Shown: positions 36,748 through 47,629 of the stretch, one piece after another
Numbering within the stretch: the first letter of the stretch is position 1
How the letters are laid out: the number at the start of each line of letters is the position of its first letter
Source of the DNA: AP-15 sp963775875
Lineage (GTDB): Bacteria; Pseudomonadota; Alphaproteobacteria; ATCC43930; CGMCC-115725
DNA length: 64,000 bases
Direction of reading: 5' to 3'
NCBI GenBank assembly: GCA_963775875.1
Contig: CAVZKP010000017.1
Span: 62,001-126,000, forward strand
The notes under the pieces: model-generated
The model's input: the letters and a program-made list of their open reading frames with translations, nothing else
The model's database searches: none
Told to the model about the DNA's origin: nothing
Position numbers and translations under genes: made by a program

Positions 36748-39700
36748 GATGCGCCCTCTCCTGCCGGTTCGACCGCTTCGCGCGCGGCGTGCTGCGCCGG
36801 CTGGTCGATCAGGCGCTCGTACCAGGCGCGCACGCGCGCAGCGGCGGCAGTCATATCCGCGCAGAGCCGGGCGAAGTCAATCGCCCCGGTACAGCGCGCG
36901 AGGGTGGTGGCATCCGGTTCGGGAAAGGCGCCCTCCCGCGACCCGCTCTCGCCGATCAAGGTCAGCACCGCCTGTACCTGGCGCAGCAGCGCCAGCGCCT
37001 CGCGCAGCTCGTGCTCGGCCTGCGGCGGCAGCACCCCGGCGGCGCCCAGCGCCCGCAATCCTTGGGCGGTGCCGCGGCAAAGGATTTGCGGCGATGCGTG
37101 GGCCTCGCGCAGCATCAGGTATTGCGCGATGAATTCGAGGTCGATCAGCCCGCCACGCCGGTTTTTGAGGTCCCAGGGCGAGGGCCGCGGGTTTTCCCCG
37201 GCGATGCGGCGGCGCATCGCGGCGACATCGATCAGCAGGCGGTCCGGGTCGCGCGGGGAATGCAGCACCGCCGCGATGATGTCGGCGACCCGGCGGCACA
37301 GCGCGGCGTCGCCGGCCACCGCACGGGCGCGGGTCAGCGCCATGTGCTCCCAGGTCCAGGCCGATTCGCGCTGGTAGCGGGCAAAGCTTTCGAGGCTCGA
37401 GGCGATCGGGCCGGCCGCACCCGAGGGCCGCAGCCGCATGTCGACCGGGTAGAGCGCGCCCTCGGCGGTCGGCGCGGTGATCGCGCCGATCAGCCGCTGG
37501 CTCAGCCTGGCGTAATAGGCGGACACCGAGAGCGGCTGCGCGCCGTCTGACGCTCTCGACACCGGGTGGAGCGTCGTAGATCAGGATCAGGTCGAGATCG
37601 GAGGCGAGGGTCATCTCGCGGCTGCCGAGGCGTCCCATCCCGATCACCGCAAAGGCGCCCCCCGGCACCGGCCCATGCCGGCGCGCGAACTCCGCCTCGA
37701 CCACCGGGACCAGTGCGGCGAGCGCGGTTTCGGCGATATCGGCGAGGGCCTTGCCCACCTGTTCGCCATCGAGGGCGCGGCGCAGCAGCTGCACGCCGAC
37801 CTGAAACCGCCGCTCGCCGGCCCAGCGCCGCAGCGCATCGAGCGTATCGGCGAAGTCCGCGGCGCCGGCGAGCGCGCCGGCAACATCCTCGGCGAGCCCG
37901 GCGCGATCCGGCAGCGGCGCGAAATACCCGTGGGTCAGCACCGCATCGAGCAATGCCGGGCGCTGCGCCAGCTGCTCGGCGAGCCGCGGCGCCCCGGCCA
38001 TCACATCGGCGACCAGCGCCAGCAATCCCGGGTTGGCCTGAAACAGCGAGAATAATTGCACACCCGCCGACAGATGCGACAGAAACTGGTCGAAACGCCG
38101 CAGCGCTTCGTCGGGATGCGGTGTCGCACCGAAGATGCGCAGCAGTTCCGGCACGAGTTCGGTCAGGATCTCGCGCACCCGCTGGCTGCGGATGGCGCGC
38201 AGCCTGCCGTGGTGCCAGCCGCGAACCAGCGCGGCGACCGCGGCTGGATCGGCAAAGCCGAGCCGGGCCAGGGTGGCCAGGGTTTCGGGATCGTCCTCGG
38301 TGCCGGTAAACACCAAATTGCCGGGGCCGGCGAGGCTCGGCGCCTGTTCGAACAGCTCGGCGTAATGGCGTTCGACCGAACTCAGATGCGCGGTCAGATC
38401 GGCGGCGAACCCGGCGGGCCCGCGATAGCCGAGAAAGGCGGCGAGCCGCCCAATGCCGTCGCGGTCCGATGGCAGCCGGTGCGTCTGCTGGTCGTCGACC
38501 ATTTGCAGGCGGTGCTCGACCCGGCGCAGAAAGCGGTAATCGTCGATCAGGGCGCCAGCGGTCGCCGCGTCGATGCGGCCGCAAGCGGCCAGCCGGCGCA
38601 ATGCCTCGCAGGTCGAGCGGACCCGCAGCTGGGGCAGCCGCCCGCCCCAGATCAGCTGCTGGGTCTGGGCGAAGAATTCGATCTCGCGGATGCCGCCACG
38701 GCCGATCTTGATGTCGTGGCCTTCGACCGCGATCCGGCCGCCGCCGCGATGGGCGTTGATCTGGCGCTTGATCGAATGGATGTCCTGGATCGCCGCGAAA
38801 TCGAGGTGCCGGCGCCATAAAAACGGCCGCAGCTCGCGCAGCAGCCGCTTTCCGGCCACCCGGTCGCCGGCGACCGGACGCGCCTTGATCAGCGCCGCCC
38901 GCTCCCAGTTCTGGCCGACGCTCTCGTAATAGGCCATCGCCGCCGCGACCGACATCGCCGCCGGCGTCGAACCCGGGTCCGGCCGCAGCCGCAGATCGGT
39001 GCGAAATACATAGCCGTCGCCGGTCCGCTCTTCGAGCAGCCGCACCAGGTCGCGCGCCACCCGGCTGAAGAAGGGTTGGATGCCCTCGCGCGCCGTCACC
39101 CGCGCCCGCGCCGCGTCATAAAACAGGATCAGGTCGATATCGCTCGAATAATTCAGCTCGCCGCCGCCGAGCTTGCCCATGCCGAGAACGATCAGCCCGC
39201 TGTCCCGCTCGGGATCGCCCGCATCGGGCGACACGATCATGCCCTTCGCCGAGGCCTGGCGCAGCAGGTGGCGCAGCGATGCCCCGACCGCCGCCTCGGC
39301 AAAGCGGCTCAGCGCGGCCATCTGCTGTTCGAGCGACCAGATGCCGGCGAATTCGGCCACCGCGGCCAGAAGCGCGGTATGGCGCTTGGCGATGCGCAGA
39401 CGCCGCATCAAACTCGCCGCGTCCTCGGCCGAATTGCCGGGGGTCTCGACCGCGGCGACGGTCTCGTCGAACAGCGGGTCGGCGCCGTCCGCGACGAGGC
39501 GGGTCAGGAACCGCCATTCCTTGACCGCGAGCCCGCTCAGGAACGGGCTGTTGCCAAAGATCGCGGCGAGCAGATGCCGGCCCGATGGCAGCGCGCTCCA
39601 GCCGCGGGCGGCTTGCGCTGCCGGATCGCCCGCGGCGGCGGCGAGCGCCTCGTCCCAGGCCTCGAAGCCGAGACCGAGGTGGCGGGAATCTGCCGGCTCG

Positions 39701-39756
39701 GGCAGTCCGCCGCCATCGGGCGAAAGGTGGGACAGCAGCTTCACATCAACCAGCAA
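36744..39756 (-). CDS. glnE: Bifunctional glutamine synthetase adenylyltransferase/deadenylase, frameshifted
   Basis: GlnE adds AMP to, and removes it from, glutamine synthetase in response to PII and glutamine. Both nucleotidyltransferase modules are visible: GMGKLGGGELNYSSDIDLIL in the N-terminal (deadenylating) half and GMGRLGSREMTLASDLDLIL in the C-terminal half. The second is followed after about 37565 by a frame change; SDGAQPLSVSAYYARLSQRL then continues the domain to the stop at 36744. One indel near 37555-37565 accounts for this. The joined length of about 1,000 residues is normal. The start is a TTG at 39756 or a GTG at 39744. A technical error is more likely than loss of this conserved gene. 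Confidence 0.92.
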
Positions 39757-39797
39757 AGGGCAACAGCATTATCAATCGGGCGTCCCGTAGGTCTTTG

Positions 39798-39855
39798 GCC
39801 CTCACCCGCTTCGCTGCGCTCAGCCCCTCTCCCGCAGGGCTGGGTGGGTGAGGGC
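39798..39855. repeat. REP-like inverted repeat
   Basis: Arms GCCCTCACCC (39798-39807) and GGGTGAGGG (39846-39854) flank GC-rich sequence with its own pairing (CCTCTCCCGCAGGGCTGGG). Such CCCTCACCC-type elements are scattered between genes in many alphaproteobacteria. This one lies upstream of glnE and downstream of the MmgE/PrpD gene. Confidence 0.65.
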
Positions 39856-39867
39856 GACCGCCCTCGC

Positions 39868-41238
39868 CTAGCCCGCAGCCAGCCGCCCGAGATCGCCGAT
39901 ATCGGCCAAGCCGTCGAGCCCGGCCGCCATCTGGCGCAGCTCGCGGCTGCGCGGGCCGCCGAGCACCGGCTCGACCAAGGCGTCGAACTTGGCGGCGAGG
40001 CGCTCGCCCTGCTCGGCGATGTCGGTCGCCGGAATCCCGGCATCGTAACGCGCCGAGACCCGCCTGCCATCGTCGAGCGTGACCTCGATCTCGGCCAGGG
40101 TCGACGGCCAGCCAGCGTGGAAATCGAGCGCCACCCTCTCGCGCAGACCGATCAGCGCCGGGTCGCGCGCATTCTGCTCGCTATAGGCGGCGAGGCTCGC
40201 GGTATCGATCCCGGCCAGCGCCATCGCCACGGTCTGGCGCAGGCTGAATTTGCTCTGCAGCCCGTCCACCGGGGCTGGAATGTTGCAGATCCGGTCGCAT
40301 CCGGCATCGAGCCGCAAGGTGACGCCGGCAATTCGCTCGGGGCTCAGGCCATGATCGCGCCGCACCCGGCGCGCGGTTTCGATCGGCGCGTGGGTCATGT
40401 AGCAGGCGGCGTGGTATTTGAAGAGGTTGGCCAGGATGTAAAAGCCGTCCTCGGGCGTCGCCAGCGCCGCTTCGGGCGAGAAATCCGGGCCGTGGGTCGC
40501 GGCGAAACCCTGATCGCATTCGAGCAGATCGGTGCGGCTGGAAAATCCGCGCGCGGCGAGGCGCGCCGCGATCAGGCCGTTTTGCGCGGCCTTGCCGGCA
40601 TGAAACGGCTTGCACATCGTCCCGAACTGCGATTTCAGCCCGGCCGCCTGGGTTCCGGCGATGCCGAGCGCGGTCGCGGTCTGGTCGCCGTCGAGCCCGA
40701 GCAGCCGGGCGCAGGCCGCCGCCGCGCCAAAGCTGCCGAGCGTTGCGGTCGAGTGAAAGCCGAGCGCGTAATGCCCCGGCTGCAACGCCATGCCGATCCG
40801 GCAGGCGGTCTCGTAGCCGGCGACAAACGCGGTGACGACCTCGCGCCCCGAACTGCCCTTCAATTCGGCCAGCGCCAGCAGCGCCGGCAGGATCGCCACC
40901 GAGGGATGCCCCGGCATCGCCAGATTGACGTCGTCAAAATCGAGCGCATGACCCGCCGCCCCGTTGACCAGCGCCGCCGCCAATACCGGCAACCGCTCGG
41001 CATGGCCGACAATCCCGGCCTGCCCTGGCCCGCCGGCCTCGATCATCTCGTCGAGCAGCAGCCGCACCAGCGGATCGCCGGCCCCGGCCACCGCGCAGCC
41101 GAGATAGTCGAGCACGCATTGCCGGGCCAGTTCCCGCACCGGTGCGGGAAGCTCGTCCGCGCCGAGCCCCGCCGCCCTTGCCGCCAGCACCCGCGTCAAA
41201 TCGGCCGCCTGCATGCGGCCCGCCAGATCGCCGTCCAT
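39868..41238 (-). CDS. MmgE/PrpD family protein
   Basis: The 456-residue protein matches MmgE/PrpD along its whole length: CVLDYLGCAVAGAGDPLV, NGAAGHALDFDDVNLAMPGH, GSFGAAAACARLLGLD and PFHAGKAAQNGLIAARLAA. The family includes 2-methylcitrate dehydratase and cis-aconitate decarboxylase and many proteins of unknown substrate. There are no prpB or prpC genes nearby, so methylcitrate use cannot be claimed. ATG at 41238 follows GGAGGAAAG. It diverges from prfC. Confidence 0.9.
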   Translation of the reverse strand: MDGDLAGRMQAADLTRVLAARAAGLGADELPAPVRELARQCVLDYLGCAVAGAGDPLVRLLLDEMIEAGGPGQAGIVGHAERLPVLAAALVNGAAGHALDFDDVNLAMPGHPSVAILPALLALAELKGSSGREVVTAFVAGYETACRIGMALQPGHYALGFHSTATLGSFGAAAACARLLGLDGDQTATALGIAGTQAAGLKSQFGTMCKPFHAGKAAQNGLIAARLAARGFSSRTDLLECDQGFAATHGPDFSPEAALATPEDGFYILANLFKYHAACYMTHAPIETARRVRRDHGLSPERIAGVTLRLDAGCDRICNIPAPVDGLQSKFSLRQTVAMALAGIDTASLAAYSEQNARDPALIGLRERVALDFHAGWPSTLAEIEVTLDDGRRVSARYDAGIPATDIAEQGERLAAKFDALVEPVLGGPRSRELRQMAAGLDGLADIGDLGRLAAG

Positions 41239-41507
41239 CTCTTTCCTCCGCTGCGCAAATCGCGCCTACGCTCACCATTGGCGGTTGGCATCATACATCA
41301 GACGCATCGAGAACCGCTGCCCTGAGCCTTGGCGAAAATCCCGCCGCGCGGCACGACAGCGGTGGCTGTACCGGAGCTATGGCGCCCACGGCCGCCTTCT
41401 CGCAGCGCTTGGCAAAAAGCCGCGCGGTCATCATATCCACCGCCAGTGCCGGCGCGACCGCATCGCTCGAAAGCGGCCGGCAGTTCGCGAACCAGCAAAG
41501 CCAGTTG

Positions 41508-43106
41508 ATGACCCCCCTGACCGACGAGATAGCGCGCCGCCGGACGTTTGCGATCATCTCGCATCCGGATGCCGGCAAGACCACCTTGACCGAGAAATTG
41601 CTGCTGTTCGGCGGCGCGATCCAGCTGGCGGGCGAGGTCAAGGCGCGCGGCGACCGGCGCCGGGCGCGCTCGGACTGGATGGCGATCGAGCGCGAACGCG
41701 GCATCTCGGTCAGCTCGGCGGTGATGACCTTCGAGCATGACGGGCTGACCTTCAACCTGCTCGACACCCCGGGCCATCAGGATTTCAGCGAGGACACCTA
41801 TCGGACCCTGACCGCGGTCGACAGCGCGGTGATGGTGCTCGACGCGGCCAGGGGCATCGAGGAGCAGACCCGCAAACTGTTCGAGGTGTGCCGGCTGCGC
41901 GACGTGCCGATCCTGACCTTTGTCAACAAGCTCGACCGCGAGAGCCGCGACCCGTTCGACCTGCTCGACGAGATCGAGCAGAGCCTGGCGCTCGACGTCA
42001 CCCCGGCCTCCTGGCCGATCGGCATGGGGCGCGACTTTCTTGGCACTTACGATCTGTTTGCCAATACGCTGTTGCTGTTCGAGCGCGACGCCCATGACCG
42101 GGTAGTCGAACCGGTCCGGTGCAGCGGTCTCGACGATCCCGAACTGTTGCGGCGCCTGCCCAAGGCGGCGGTCGCCAGACTGCGCGAGGAGGTCGAGATG
42201 GCGCGCGGGTTGTGCCCGCCATTCGACCCGCAGGCATTTCGCCAGGGCCATCTGACCCCGGTGTTCTTTGGCAGCGCGCTGAATAATTTCGGCGTGCGCG
42301 AATTGTTGCACGGGGTCGCCGAGCTGGCGCCGGCGCCGCGGCCGCAGCCGGCCCTGGGCATCGACGGGCCGCGCCCGATCCGGCCTGAGGAGCCTCAGGT
42401 CGCCGGCTTTGTCTTCAAGGTCCAGGCCAATGTCGACCCGCAACATCGCGACCGCGTCGCCTTTGTCCGCCTCGCCTCGGGCCGCTTCGAACGCGGCATG
42501 AAACTGAAGAATATCCGCACCGGGCGGGTCATGTCGGTGCAGGCGCCGGTGTTTTTCCTGGCGCGCGAACGCAACCTCGCCGAGGAAGCCTGGCCGGGCG
42601 ACATCATCGGCATCCCCAATCATGGCAGCCTGCGCATCGGCGACACCCTGACCGAAGGGGCCGAGATCCGGGTCACCGGGATCCCGAGCTTCGCCCCGGA
42701 GATCCTGCGCCGGGTGCACCTCGACGATCCGATGAAGTCGAAGCATTTGCGCCACGCGCTCGAGCAATTGGCCGAGGAAGGGGTGACCCGCGTGTTCAAG
42801 CCGGCATCGGGCGGCGACTGGATCATCGGCGTCGTCGGCGCCTTGCAGCTCGATGTGCTGATGGCGCGGCTGCAGGCCGAATACGGGCTCGCCACCCGGC
42901 TCGACGGCGCGCCCTATCAGGCTGCGCGCTGGCTCGAAGCCGACGACCCGGCCGAGATCGAGCGCTTCCGCCTGCGCAACCCGTCGGCCAGCGCCGAGGA
43001 TCATGACGGGGTCCCGGTGTTCCTGGCCCGCAACCCCTGGGATCTGCGCACCACGATCGAGGAATGGCCGTCTCTGCGTTTCAAGGAAACCCGCGAGCAG
43101 AACTGA
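41508..43106 (+). CDS. prfC: Peptide chain release factor 3
   Basis: This 532-residue GTPase is RF3, which recycles RF1/RF2 from the ribosome. Motifs are the P-loop HPDAGKTT (19-26), the switch II DTPGHQDFSEDTYRTL and the guanine motif NKLD. RF3-type features include the ERGISVSSAVM effector region. I chose ATG at 41508 because it gives the standard N-terminus TPLTDEIARRRTFAI; the longer upstream frame is not conserved-looking. Confidence 0.96.
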   Translation: MTPLTDEIARRRTFAIISHPDAGKTTLTEKLLLFGGAIQLAGEVKARGDRRRARSDWMAIERERGISVSSAVMTFEHDGLTFNLLDTPGHQDFSEDTYRTLTAVDSAVMVLDAARGIEEQTRKLFEVCRLRDVPILTFVNKLDRESRDPFDLLDEIEQSLALDVTPASWPIGMGRDFLGTYDLFANTLLLFERDAHDRVVEPVRCSGLDDPELLRRLPKAAVARLREEVEMARGLCPPFDPQAFRQGHLTPVFFGSALNNFGVRELLHGVAELAPAPRPQPALGIDGPRPIRPEEPQVAGFVFKVQANVDPQHRDRVAFVRLASGRFERGMKLKNIRTGRVMSVQAPVFFLARERNLAEEAWPGDIIGIPNHGSLRIGDTLTEGAEIRVTGIPSFAPEILRRVHLDDPMKSKHLRHALEQLAEEGVTRVFKPASGGDWIIGVVGALQLDVLMARLQAEYGLATRLDGAPYQAARWLEADDPAEIERFRLRNPSASAEDHDGVPVFLARNPWDLRTTIEEWPSLRFKETREQN

Positions 43107-43127
43107 CTGGCGAGCGGGGCGGGGCGA

Positions 43128-44537
43128 TCAAGCCAGCGCCGGAATGCCTTCGGTCACGGTTTCGAGCTGGCCGACGGTCTCGCGGCCGAACAGCAACGGA
43201 ATGAAGGCGCCGACCGACACGACGACCAGGATCGTTCCGAAAAAGATCGTTGGCGAGCCGGTATGCGGCACCATCAAAAACGGCGCCAGCACGCCGGCGA
43301 ACAACCGGCCGAACAACTCTCCGAAGATCTGCCCACGGCCGCGCAATGCCGTCGGGAACTGCTCGGACAAGTACACGCGGGTGGCGCTGAAGGCCGACAG
43401 CACGGTGAAGCCGGTGATCAGCCCGCCCGCGACCATTAGGACCGTTGCGTATTCCCCGGCCCGGTGCGCCAGCAGCATCATGAACAGGCCGGGCAGCGAT
43501 CCCGCGAGGGCGTAGGCAATGGTCCACCGCCGCCCGATGATCTCCATCAGAAAGCCGGTGAAGGCCTTGCCCGGAATGCTCGCGAGATACACCAGTGTAC
43601 TCAAACCGAAACTGGACGCGACGGCCAGCCCCTGATCGACCATCGCCTTTGGCAGCAACACGTGGATCAGCAGAGCGGCGGTACCTGCGCAAACGCCGCT
43701 CAAAATCCCGACCGTGGTCCAGCGCAGCTGCCCCCGGGCGAACAATGCCCAATAGGGCGGCAGCGGCTCGCGGGTGGTCTGCATGCTGTCACGGAGCGCC
43801 GCCACGCTCAGCGGCGGGACGCGATCGCCGGCCCGCCGGATGATCTGGTTGACGGTGTCGGCCGCCATTTGCGCGTGGCCCCTGCGCAAATACCAGCGCG
43901 GGCTTTCGGGAAGCGTGAAATAAATCAGCACCGGCACGACGGTTATCACCAGCCCGCCCGGCAACGCTAGAAAGCGAAAGGCGTTCGGGCTGCCGGCAAG
44001 CAGGAAGGATATAAACGGCACCAAAGTAAAGGAAGTGGCCAGCGCCATTTCGTAGATCGCGCCATAGGTGCGCCGGTGCTGCGCAGGCATCAACTCGGCG
44101 GCGATCGGGAACGCCGCCGAAATGACGCCGCCGGCGCCGAGTCCGGTCAGCAGACGCAGAATGATCAGCTGCTCGGCATCTTGCACCAGCGGGATCAGCA
44201 AGGTGAAAAACGTGGTGGCGATCACCCCGATCTGCATCACCATCTTGCGGCTCCAATGATCTGCGACCGCCGAGAATGCGAAGCCGCCGACGCAGGCCAT
44301 CAGGGGCGGGCCGGCGACGAGCCAGCGGATCTCGGCGCCGGTCAGATGCAGCGGCGCCTTAGCAAGCACCAGCAAGGAGCTGGTCAGCGACAGATCGTAG
44401 CCCTCGACAAAGCCGACGAGAGCCAGCACGGCGATAATCAGCATGTGGTAGGCGCTGAACGGGATGCTGTCGAGCTTGCGGCCGAGCTCAAAACCGGCCG
44501 AATTTGCCACTCGGCCGATCGGGTGAACTTCTGCCAT
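43128..44537 (-). CDS. MFS transporter (aromatic acid:H+ symporter-like)
   Basis: The 469-residue protein has about 12 membrane helices and the layout of the AAHS/metabolite-proton symporter group. After helix 1 (YHMLIIAVLALVGFVEGYDL) comes VADHWSRKMVMQIGV, and ESPRWYLRRGH marks the end of the first half. Substrates of relatives are aromatic or small organic acids. ATG at 44537 follows GGGAGGT. A close paralogue lies immediately upstream on the same strand, separated by about 230 bases, and is broken. Confidence 0.88.
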   Translation of the reverse strand: MAEVHPIGRVANSAGFELGRKLDSIPFSAYHMLIIAVLALVGFVEGYDLSLTSSLLVLAKAPLHLTGAEIRWLVAGPPLMACVGGFAFSAVADHWSRKMVMQIGVIATTFFTLLIPLVQDAEQLIILRLLTGLGAGGVISAAFPIAAELMPAQHRRTYGAIYEMALATSFTLVPFISFLLAGSPNAFRFLALPGGLVITVVPVLIYFTLPESPRWYLRRGHAQMAADTVNQIIRRAGDRVPPLSVAALRDSMQTTREPLPPYWALFARGQLRWTTVGILSGVCAGTAALLIHVLLPKAMVDQGLAVASSFGLSTLVYLASIPGKAFTGFLMEIIGRRWTIAYALAGSLPGLFMMLLAHRAGEYATVLMVAGGLITGFTVLSAFSATRVYLSEQFPTALRGRGQIFGELFGRLFAGVLAPFLMVPHTGSPTIFFGTILVVVSVGAFIPLLFGRETVGQLETVTEGIPALA

Positions 44538-44766
44538 GGCGACCTCCCAGATTTAAGAACCCGGGGGGCCATGCCGCACCCGCAAACGGGCGAGGCCGGC
44601 GCTTTGCCATTGTTGATTAAGAGATTTCCGGCTTGCCAGCCTGGGATTTTGCCGACACCTCACCCGTTTCGGCGGACCGCAGCGTGCCCGACCGGATTGA
44701 CGCGTTGTTGCCCTGTTCCTATGCGAGCGGGTTTTCCCCGCTCGCCTTGTTACCCGGCGGGATGCC

Positions 44767-46181
44767 TCACGCCGGGGCCGCGACCCCTTCGCTCACGGTT
44801 TCGAGCTGGCCGACGGTCTCCTGCCGAACAGGCCAGCGGGATGAAAGGCGCCGATCGCCACCACCACGAGGATCGTGCCGAAGAAGATCGTCGGCGAGCC
44901 GGTGTGCGGCTCCATCAGAAACGGCGCCAGCACGCCGGCGAACAGCCGCCCGAACAACTCGCCGAAAATGTGCCCGCGACCGCGCAATGCGGTCGGGAAC
45001 TGCTCGGACAGATAGACCCGGGTGGCGGTGAAGGCCGACAGCACGGTGAAGCCGGTGATCAGCGCGCCGGTGACCATGACCACTGTGGCGTACTGTCCGG
45101 CCCGATGCGCCATCAGCATCAGGAATAGGCCGGGCAGCGAGCCGGCGAGGGCATAGAAGATCGTCCAGCGCCGGCCGATGACCTCCATCAGGAAGCCGGT
45201 GAAGCCCTTGCCCGGGATGCTCGCGAAGTACACCAGCGAGGTCAGCGCCAAAGCCCAAGCTGACGGCCGCACCCTGATCGACCAGCGCCTTTGGCAGCAG
45301 CACGGAAATCAGAAAATAGGCGGTGCCGGCACAGACGCCGGCCAAGAATGCCGACCACGGTCCAGCGCAGTCTGGCCGCGAGCGAACAATGCCCAATAGG
45401 GCGGCAATTTCTCGCGGGCGGCTTCGACGTGGTCGCCGAGCGCCTCGACGGTCAGCGGCGGCACCCGGTCGCCGGACCGGCTGATGATCCGGTTGACGAT
45501 GTCGGCCGCCATCTGCGGATGGCCTCTGCGCAAATGCCAGCGCGGGCTCTCCGGAAGTACGAAATAGATCAGCACCGGCACGACGAAGATCGCCAGCCCG
45601 CCCGGCAATGCCAGAAAGCGAAAGGCGTCCGGGTTGCCGGCGAGCAGGAAAGCGATGAACGGTACCACGGTGAAGGAAATCGCCAGCGACATCTCATAGA
45701 CCGCGCCGTAGGTGCGGCGGTGCTGAGCCGGCATCAATTCGGCGGCGATTGGGAATGCCGCCGAGACGGCGCCGCCCGCGCCGAAGCCGGTCAGCAGACG
45801 CAGGATGATCAGCTGCTCGGCATTTTGCACCAGCGGGATCAGCAAGGTGAAAAACGTGGTGGCGATCACCCCGATCAGCATGACGGTCTTGCGGCTCCAG
45901 TGATCGGACACCGCCGAGGAAGCGAAGCCGCCGAGGCACAGCATGAAGGTCGGGCCGACGGCGAGCCAGCGGATGTCGGAACCGGTCAGATGCAATGGCC
46001 CTTTGGCCAGCACCAACAGCGAGCCGGTGATCACCAGATCGTAGCCCTCGATAAAGCCGACGAGGGCAAGTACGCCAATGATCAACATGTGATAGCCGCC
46101 GAACGGGATGCTGTCGAGCTTGCGGCCTAGCAAATAACCGGCGCCGGTTACCGATCGCGCGATCGGGCGGATTTCTGCCAT
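44767..46181 (-). pseudogene. MFS transporter paralogue with several frameshifts
   Basis: From ATG at 46181 (MAEIRPIARSVTGAGYLLGR) about 280 codons match the intact neighbour closely, to KLPPYWALFARGQ. Sequence similarity then passes through other frames (CAGTAYFLISVLLPKALVDQ, then SLVYFASIPGKGFTGFLMEV and DRLADDL-type shadows) to a stop at 44767. Indels lie near 45340-45350, 45255 and 44830. Three or more breaks in one gene argue for genuine decay or for an indel-rich assembly patch. Confidence 0.85.
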
Positions 46182-46485
46182 AGCGAACTCCCAGGTTGGT
46201 CGAACCCGGGCATTCACATACCGCGCACAAAACTAGCGAGACCGGCGCCGCCTAGATCGGAGGAAAAGCTCTGATCAGTTGATTATTCTGGCAGTTACGC
46301 CTCGCGGGTTCTGGCAGCCGCACGAGATGCCGCCGGATCGACATGTTGCTCCTGTTTCGTGTAAGGCGGCGATTGCTTTTTTGCTCGCCTCAATGACCCC
46401 GTTTGGGCCATGAGCCGCACGGTAGCCCAGCGCCGCGGGGTTGTCACCCTGCAAAACAGCACTGGAGGAGGCCGGCTGCGAATTT
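46182..46485. other. Intergenic region, nothing recognised
   Basis: Between the broken MFS gene and the nicotinate phosphoribosyltransferase gene I see no credible gene, hairpin with T run, or repeat. Confidence 0.5.
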
Positions 46486-47619
46486 TCAGTCGCCTTGGTG
46501 CTGGCGCAGCAGAAACTCGCGCCCGGCCTTGACCATCGGCCGGCCGTCATAGGCGATGATGTCGGCGGTGGCGTAGGTCTCGCTCCACAATTCGGGCAGG
46601 TAGGAGCCGGTGCCGATCACGTCGATCGGCGCATTGGCGGCAGCCATCATCCGGCACTTGGCGGGCCCGAAACCCGAACTGGCGACGATCTTGACGCCGT
46701 CGAGCCCGGCCTCGTCCAGGCTCTGGCGCATCAGCCAGATCGCCGCCGCCGAAACCCCGGCGCCGACCAGGTGGCGCAACTCCTCTTCGCTGCGATAGCC
46801 GCGGGTCGATTGCGGCGCGTGCCGCTCCAGCACCTGATAGGAACGGGCCGGATCGAGCCCCTCGCAATAGCGCCCGCCCGGGGTGTCGATCCGCACCGCG
46901 AGCCGGCCCGCCGCCACCAGCTCGGGGAACCGCCGGCCGACCGCGAGCGCGTCGGTGATTTCCCGCCCGAAATAATCGATCAGCACGGTCAGTGGCTCTT
47001 CGGGGAAGACCTCGCGGAACATCTCAGCCGCCCGCACTGTCGACCCGGCATAGCCGATCAGCGCATGCGGCATCGTGCCGAGGCCCTTTTCCTGGCCGAA
47101 AAATCGCGCGGTCGCGTCGGCGGCGCAGCCGACAAAGCCGACCGCCCCCGCCTCGCGGCGCCCGGCCTGTGAGCCGGTTGCGGCGGCATAGGCCATCATC
47201 GCCGCCATCTCGGCCCCGGCGCAGTGCCGCGCATCCATCGCCATGAACGCGACTTTTGGCAGCTCGGCGCACATCGTATAGGCATTGTAGGCGGCAACGC
47301 AGGCCGGCCCCAGTTTTTGCAGCAGCACGGTTTCGAGATCGACCAGGTGGAACAGCGAGCCAGTGACATAGAGGATCGGCTGGCCGGCGCCGACCAGCGA
47401 GCCCTCCGGATGGTTCAGCTCGATCTCAAAATGGGTGGCGCGTTCGGCCGCGGCATTTTCGAGAAACTCGATCGCCAGCCGCGGCGTGCTGACCACCGGG
47501 CGGCGCAGAAACACCGCATAGGTGGCGGGGCGATCGCCGAAGCGCTCGACGATCGCCTTGGTCTTCAGGAAATAGCTGTCGGTCTGCGCCGCCAGCGAAG
47601 GTGATCCGCCGACCGCCAC
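46486..47619 (-). CDS. Nicotinate phosphoribosyltransferase family protein
   Basis: The protein of about 377 residues carries the NAPRTase-type features TDSYFLKTKAIVERFGD, GSLFHLVDLETVLLQKLGPA, AMDARHCAGAEMAAMMAYA, VRIDTPGGRY and the phosphate-binding IDVIGTGSYLPE. It converts nicotinate and PRPP to nicotinate mononucleotide for NAD salvage. I chose GTG at 47619 because an earlier ATG at 47670 would overlap the upstream DAHP synthase gene by 41 bases. It is 10 bases downstream of that gene's stop and probably cotranscribed. Confidence 0.85.
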   Translation of the reverse strand: MAVGGSPSLAAQTDSYFLKTKAIVERFGDRPATYAVFLRRPVVSTPRLAIEFLENAAAERATHFEIELNHPEGSLVGAGQPILYVTGSLFHLVDLETVLLQKLGPACVAAYNAYTMCAELPKVAFMAMDARHCAGAEMAAMMAYAAATGSQAGRREAGAVGFVGCAADATARFFGQEKGLGTMPHALIGYAGSTVRAAEMFREVFPEEPLTVLIDYFGREITDALAVGRRFPELVAAGRLAVRIDTPGGRYCEGLDPARSYQVLERHAPQSTRGYRSEEELRHLVGAGVSAAAIWLMRQSLDEAGLDGVKIVASSGFGPAKCRMMAAANAPIDVIGTGSYLPELWSETYATADIIAYDGRPMVKAGREFLLRQHQGD

Positions 47620-47629
47620 CGGCGCCGCC

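Noticed and set aside
39076..41325. 749-codon open frame on the plus strand, antisense to glnE and the MmgE/PrpD gene
   Set aside because: It lies antisense to two well-supported genes and its translation shows no family motif. Long antisense frames are common in DNA this GC-rich.
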